64,000 nt of DNA, from assembly GCF_027853915.1 (NCBI RefSeq), contig NZ_JAQGLA010000001.1, positions 220,186-284,185 of the forward strand, written 5' to 3'. The translations under genes and the position numbers were made by a program. The stretch comes from Saccharopolyspora oryzae (lineage in GTDB: Bacteria; Actinomycetota; Actinomycetes; Mycobacteriales; Pseudonocardiaceae). Below, one piece after another: positions 60,702 to 64,000 of this stretch; position 1 is the stretch's first letter; each line of letters starts with the position of its first letter. The notes below the pieces were generated by a model, which worked only from the letters and a program-made list of their open reading frames with translations, was not told the DNA's origin and made no database searches.

Positions 60702-61520
60702 ATGAAGCTTCGTTTCCGCGACTCAGAAACCCAGGCCGAGGTGATCATCGGCCCGCGCCGCGGCCTGTTCCGGATCTGCCTGCGCCGACCCGCTCCCGGC
60801 TCGGCGAGCGGCGCGGGCGAATTGCGCCTGCTGCTCGTCGCCGACCTCCTCCGGCGGGTCGCGGAGGACATCCACGGCATGCAGGTGCAGACCGCGGTGG
60901 TCGCCGACGATGTGCCGGAGGACTGGGACGGCGTCCTCGACGCCCTGTGGATCCCGGCCCCGGCCGGCTATGCCCGGTCGCTCGACGACTCGGCAGGGGT
61001 GCTCGGTGGGCCCGCCGATGTGGTGCTGGAGCACACCCCTCATGACGGTTCGCCCGCCTCTGCACCATCTCCTCCGCAGCACCGCCCGCCTGCGCTCCGA
61101 GTAGGTCCCGTCTTCACCGAAACGAGCCAGACCGGCTCAGCTGCTGAAATCGTGGCGGCGCTGACCACCGGCGGGTCAGATCCGTTGGCATTGCGCATCG
61201 CACTGCTGCAAGACCGCCACGACCAGCCGCTGTCGTTGACACCGGCCCGGCTCGACCAGGCCGCTGACGTGCTGGATCGGTGGCGACGTCTCGTCGCCGG
61301 TTGGGCGGACCACCGGTCGGCACCGATGCCCGCTCGCATCGTCGAGCAGGCGTACGGCGCGCTCGACGACCACTTCGACGTCGGCGCAGTCATCGAGATC
61401 CTGCACGGCCTCACCGACGATCCGACCGTCCAGCCGGGGGCCAAGTTCGAAACGTTCGTCCACTTCGATCGGATCTTGGCGCTCGAGCTCGTTCGCTACC
61501 TGGCGCGTCCTCCCGCCTGA
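60702..61520 (+). CDS. Degenerate cysteinyl-tRNA-synthetase-like protein
   Basis: A 272-residue protein that I recognise only partly. The N-terminal region (LRLLLVADLLRRVAEDIHGMQVQTAVVADD) and the C-terminal region (DPLALRIALLQDRHDQPLSL, LDRWRRLVAGWAD, AYGALDDHFDVGAVIEILHGL) resemble the core edge and the anticodon-side helical domain of cysteinyl-tRNA synthetases and MshC. The HIGH and KMSKS motifs are absent, so aminoacylation is very unlikely. It may be a relic turned binding protein. GGAG lies 7 bases before the ATG at 60702. Confidence 0.6.
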   Translation: MKLRFRDSETQAEVIIGPRRGLFRICLRRPAPGSASGAGELRLLLVADLLRRVAEDIHGMQVQTAVVADDVPEDWDGVLDALWIPAPAGYARSLDDSAGVLGGPADVVLEHTPHDGSPASAPSPPQHRPPALRVGPVFTETSQTGSAAEIVAALTTGGSDPLALRIALLQDRHDQPLSLTPARLDQAADVLDRWRRLVAGWADHRSAPMPARIVEQAYGALDDHFDVGAVIEILHGLTDDPTVQPGAKFETFVHFDRILALELVRYLARPPA

Positions 61521-61642
61521 ACAGCGGCTCGCACACCGAGCGATGACAACGTCCCTGAAGTGCTGCGGGCACCTCGACCAGGAAACGACCGAAGACGTCG
61601 TTGTCCTATGTGGACCAGAGCAGGGGAAATGACCTTCCCGGC

Positions 61643-62158
61643 TCAGCCGAGCACCGGGTCGGTGGCGGCGGCACCAGGTGACGTCTGCTCGTCGAAGCCC
61701 ACCGGCATCCGCGCGGGGACGATCAGCACCGGGCACCTCGCCTCGTGGATGCACTTGAGCGCCGTACCGCCCAGCAGCGCTTCGGAAACACGGCTCCGGC
61801 CGCTGTCGCCCAACACGAGCAGCCCGGCCTGCGCCGAGCGTTCGGTGAGCACCTCCGCCGCATCGCCCTCGACGAGTTCGACGTGCAGCTCCGGTGTCGT
61901 GGCCCCGGCCAAACTCACCCGCGCAACGCGGTTCAGCGACTGCCAGTGCCGTTCCCGCACGTCATGCGGTGTCTGGTCCGGCCGCATCAGCAGCGGCCCC
62001 GGCCCGGCGAGAACCGCCCTGGACTCCCAGGCCATGATCGCGTGCACCGGAAGGCACCGCCGCCGCGCCTCGACCAAGGCCCAGCGCAACGCCCGCGCGC
62101 TGGCCTCAGATCCGTCCACTCCCACCACGACTGCCTCGCGGTGGCCCTCGGCTCCCAC
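61643..62158 (-). CDS. Universal stress protein (UspA family)
   Basis: A 171-residue single-domain Usp. It has VVVGVDGSEAS at the N-terminus and the ATP-binding signature GDSGRSRVSEALLGGTALKCI near the C-terminus (G-x2-G-x9-G-[ST] style), so it probably binds ATP. The start is GTG 62158 with GGAGGTG 5 bases upstream. It follows the gene at 62180 by 21 bases and is probably co-transcribed with it and the acyl-CoA synthetase. Confidence 0.88.
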   Translation of the reverse strand: MGAEGHREAVVVGVDGSEASARALRWALVEARRRCLPVHAIMAWESRAVLAGPGPLLMRPDQTPHDVRERHWQSLNRVARVSLAGATTPELHVELVEGDAAEVLTERSAQAGLLVLGDSGRSRVSEALLGGTALKCIHEARCPVLIVPARMPVGFDEQTSPGAAATDPVLG

Positions 62159-62179
62159 TTCACACCTCCGCCGGAACCG

Positions 62180-62836
62180 TCACCCGCTCCCGGCATCCGG
62201 TCGCACTGCTCGCTTCGCCGCGGTGCGGAGGGTGGCGCGCATGATGGCCCTGACGAAGGGCCGCACCGTGCGCCAGTACAAGGTGAAGATCCGGCGGGTG
62301 ATCGGGTCGTCAAGCATGGTGCGGACATCGTAGGTCGCGATGCTGCCGCCGCGACCGTACGGACGCACGGAGAACGCCGCGGCGATCTTGCCGCGCCCCG
62401 GCTTCCCGTACCCCGGAAACTCCACCGCCGAGATCTCCTCCATCCGCACGATCGGCGTCCAGAACCGCCCCACCGCACCGAAAACCACCTCGCGGCCCGG
62501 TTGTTCACCCAGCAGCACCCACTCACCGCTGGTGCACAGGTCGTCGAACGTGAGCCGCGTCGGTTCCCGAGGCGGAACACGGCGTTCGATCCGCTCCGGC
62601 AGCCCCCGCATCCACCACGCGAAATCCGCGATCCGCGAGTGGATGTCGAGCAGGTCCAGATACCGCAGCGCCCGGTACATCTCCTCCGGCGGAGCATCGG
62701 TCACCACGTGTTCAGCCACACCGACGTCGCAGCGCGGCGCGAAGTCGTCGATCGTCACCGAGCGCTCGGTGACCTCCCAAGTCGGCGATTCGACTCCGGG
62801 AGGACGCATCCGCGTCTCATCAGTCCTGTCACCCAT
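62180..62836 (-). CDS. Unknown protein, possibly SRPBCC-like
   Basis: A 218-residue soluble protein. The pattern EMYRALRYLDLLDIHSR, then GEQPGREVVFGAVGRFWTPIVR, FPGYGKPGRGKIAAAFSVRPYG and a final helical RIFTLYWRTVRPFVRAIMR suggests a helix-grip (SRPBCC) lipid-binding fold, but I am not sure. GGAGGTGAGGAC lies just before the ATG at 62836. It sits between the acyl-CoA synthetase subunit and the universal stress protein, on the same strand. Confidence 0.65.
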   Translation of the reverse strand: MGDRTDETRMRPPGVESPTWEVTERSVTIDDFAPRCDVGVAEHVVTDAPPEEMYRALRYLDLLDIHSRIADFAWWMRGLPERIERRVPPREPTRLTFDDLCTSGEWVLLGEQPGREVVFGAVGRFWTPIVRMEEISAVEFPGYGKPGRGKIAAAFSVRPYGRGGSIATYDVRTMLDDPITRRIFTLYWRTVRPFVRAIMRATLRTAAKRAVRPDAGSG

Positions 62837-62915
62837 GTCCTCACCTCCGTTCCGGGAGGGCACCCCCGACCGTGGAGCACCCGCCGCAGCCCGGCTAGAG
62901 GCGATGGTCACGAGC

Positions 62916-64000
62916 TCACCCGCCCAGTTCGCGGAGGAGGGGATCGCCCAGCACGCGCGGTTCCAGGCGGATGCGCGCGTCCGGGATCCGCACCCCGCTG
63001 CCGGTGGCGATGACGGGATTGAGGTCGGCTTCGACGACCTCGGGCAGCAGCTCGGCCAACCGCGCGGTTCGCAGCAGCACGTCGACCACCGCACCGGTGT
63101 CCAACGCCCGGTCGGCGTCGGGGCCGAACAGTCCTGGAGCGGCCCGCAGCTCGTCGAGCATCTCGCGGGCATCGCGGGTGGTGAGCGGGACCAGCCGACG
63201 GCTGCGGTCGGCGATCAGGTCGGTGTCGGTGCCGCCCATGCCGAACACGATCATCGGCCCGAACGAGGGTTCGCTGAGCACGCCGACGAGGAATTCCCGC
63301 CCCGGTTCCACCATCGGCTGCAGCGCGGCCCCGCGGAACCCGGACCCGAAGCGCTCGCGCAAGCGCGCCCACCCAGCACGCAGGTCGGCGACGGTGGACG
63401 CGTCGAGCACGACCCCTCCAGCACGGGCTTTGTGCAGGATCCCGTCCGCGCTGACCTTGAGCGCGACGCTGCCGCCCATGTCGCGGAACGCGGTGAGGGC
63501 TTCGGATTCGGTGCGGCACAACGTCGTGGGTACGACCGGCAGGCCGAACGAGGCGAGCAAGTCCTGCACCGCCTCGGGTTCCAGCCAGCCGCCGCCGGGT
63601 GACCGGTCCAGCGCCGCGACCACCGAGGCCCGAGCGGCCGCGAGGTCGATGCCCGCGAGATCCGGCACCGCACCGCGCGGTCGGGCCAGCCAGGTCGCGT
63701 ACCCGACGACGTCGGCCAGCGCCTTCGCGGCGAGCTCGGGATCCGCGAACACCGGAACCCGGAACGCCCCCGAGCCGAGCGGGCGGAACGATTCCGGCTG
63801 GCCGGGCCGCACCACCAGCACGGGCTTGTCGCACCCGCCGGCGCGAGCGCGGGCCACCGCGCCCGCCAGCGCTTCGCCCGGGTCGCCGATCGCGGTGCGC
63901 AGGACCGGCACGACGAGTGCCTGCACCGCCGGATCCCGCAGGACGGTCTCCAGGCTCGTGCCGAAGGTCGCCGCGTCGATGGTCGCCGTGGTGTCCACCG
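62916..64000 (-). CDS. ATP-grasp acetyl/acyl-CoA synthetase (ADP-forming type), partial at right edge
   Basis: The visible C-terminal 361 residues comprise the end of a CoA-ligase domain (residues up to about 130) and an ATP-grasp domain (WLEPEAVQDLLASFGLPVVP, VALKVSADGILHKARAGGVV, EFLVGVLSEPSFGPMIVFGMGG, EADLNPVIATGSG). This is the layout of acetate-CoA ligase family (ADP-forming) and protein-acetyltransferase-related proteins. The N-terminal CoA-binding domain would lie beyond base 64000, so the true start is not seen. Confidence 0.82.
   Translation of the reverse strand, partial: VDTTATIDAATFGTSLETVLRDPAVQALVVPVLRTAIGDPGEALAGAVARARAGGCDKPVLVVRPGQPESFRPLGSGAFRVPVFADPELAAKALADVVGYATWLARPRGAVPDLAGIDLAAARASVVAALDRSPGGGWLEPEAVQDLLASFGLPVVPTTLCRTESEALTAFRDMGGSVALKVSADGILHKARAGGVVLDASTVADLRAGWARLRERFGSGFRGAALQPMVEPGREFLVGVLSEPSFGPMIVFGMGGTDTDLIADRSRRLVPLTTRDAREMLDELRAAPGLFGPDADRALDTGAVVDVLLRTARLAELLPEVVEADLNPVIATGSGVRIPDARIRLEPRVLGDPLLRELGG

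Noticed and set aside
1..64000. CRISPR arrays, insertion sequences, integrases and long direct repeats
   Set aside because: None was found on reading both strands. The only notable repeats are the short regulatory palindromes and the two structured leaders listed above.

Overview
This 64 kb window is a chromosomal stretch of a high-GC actinomycete. I infer the order Pseudonocardiales, perhaps close to Saccharopolyspora. The reasons are the uniformly high GC, frequent GTG starts, many ATGA/GTGA gene overlaps, several apparently leaderless starts, and actinobacterial families (deazaflavin-dependent nitroreductase-like protein, LppY/LpqO-type lipoprotein, paired long and short acyl-CoA dehydrogenases, BlaI/M56 pair). 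I see no rRNA, tRNA, CRISPR array, transposase or phage gene.

Layout. 1-5.9 kb: a tandem ABM-domain protein (cut by the left edge), a nucleoside deaminase, DoxX, glutamate decarboxylase, a beheaded EamA transporter, a small membrane protein and a GntR regulator. 5.9-21.2 kb: a coenzyme-A-dependent catabolic island. A six-gene minus-strand operon encodes four acyl-CoA dehydrogenases (two long, two short) and two crotonases. A divergent plus-strand operon encodes an MHS-type importer, an amidase with an AtzG-like small partner, and a CoA ligase. A minus-strand block encodes an SDR, two cyclase-family hydrolases and a second CoA ligase. One palindrome (consensus AAAGAGTATACTCTTT) sits in both promoter regions of this island. 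21.3-26.7 kb: tryptophan-to-anthranilate genes (M20 hydrolase, kynA, kynU, an alpha/beta kynurenine formamidase) with a divergent double-headed Lrp/AsnC regulator. 26.7-27.7 kb: TetR, a 23-bp operator and a deazaflavin-dependent oxidoreductase.

27.7-40.2 kb: an oligopeptide-type ABC transporter operon ending in a cytosine-deaminase-like amidohydrolase, a second amidohydrolase with an MFS transporter, a class V aminotransferase and an RpiR regulator. A conserved 45-bp operator-like element lies before the RpiR gene and in the MFS/aminotransferase divergent promoter. 40.2-49.4 kb: HutD and HIT proteins, a small membrane protein, a FadR-type regulator with asparagine permease and type II asparaginase, a cupin, and a flavin monooxygenase/TetR/P450 group. 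49.5-55.3 kb: CBS protein, phosphoribosyltransferase, and an envelope-lipid block (TVP38, two PAP2 phosphatases, DedA) divergent from a BlaI/M56 pair. Three BlaI-like operators with identical 6-5-6 geometry tie this block together.

55.3-64 kb: an unknown protein, a SAM-dependent methyltransferase, a rifampin-phosphotransferase/PEP-synthase-like enzyme, an LppY/LpqO-type lipoprotein, a degenerate cysteinyl-tRNA-synthetase-like protein, a universal stress protein, an unknown protein and an ATP-grasp acyl-CoA synthetase subunit (cut by the right edge). The most interesting item here is a pair of near-identical structured 5' leaders (31-nt core with one mismatch, each preceded by a hairpin) before the methyltransferase and the phosphotransferase-like gene. 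They look like a small cis-acting RNA family used on two unrelated neighbouring genes.
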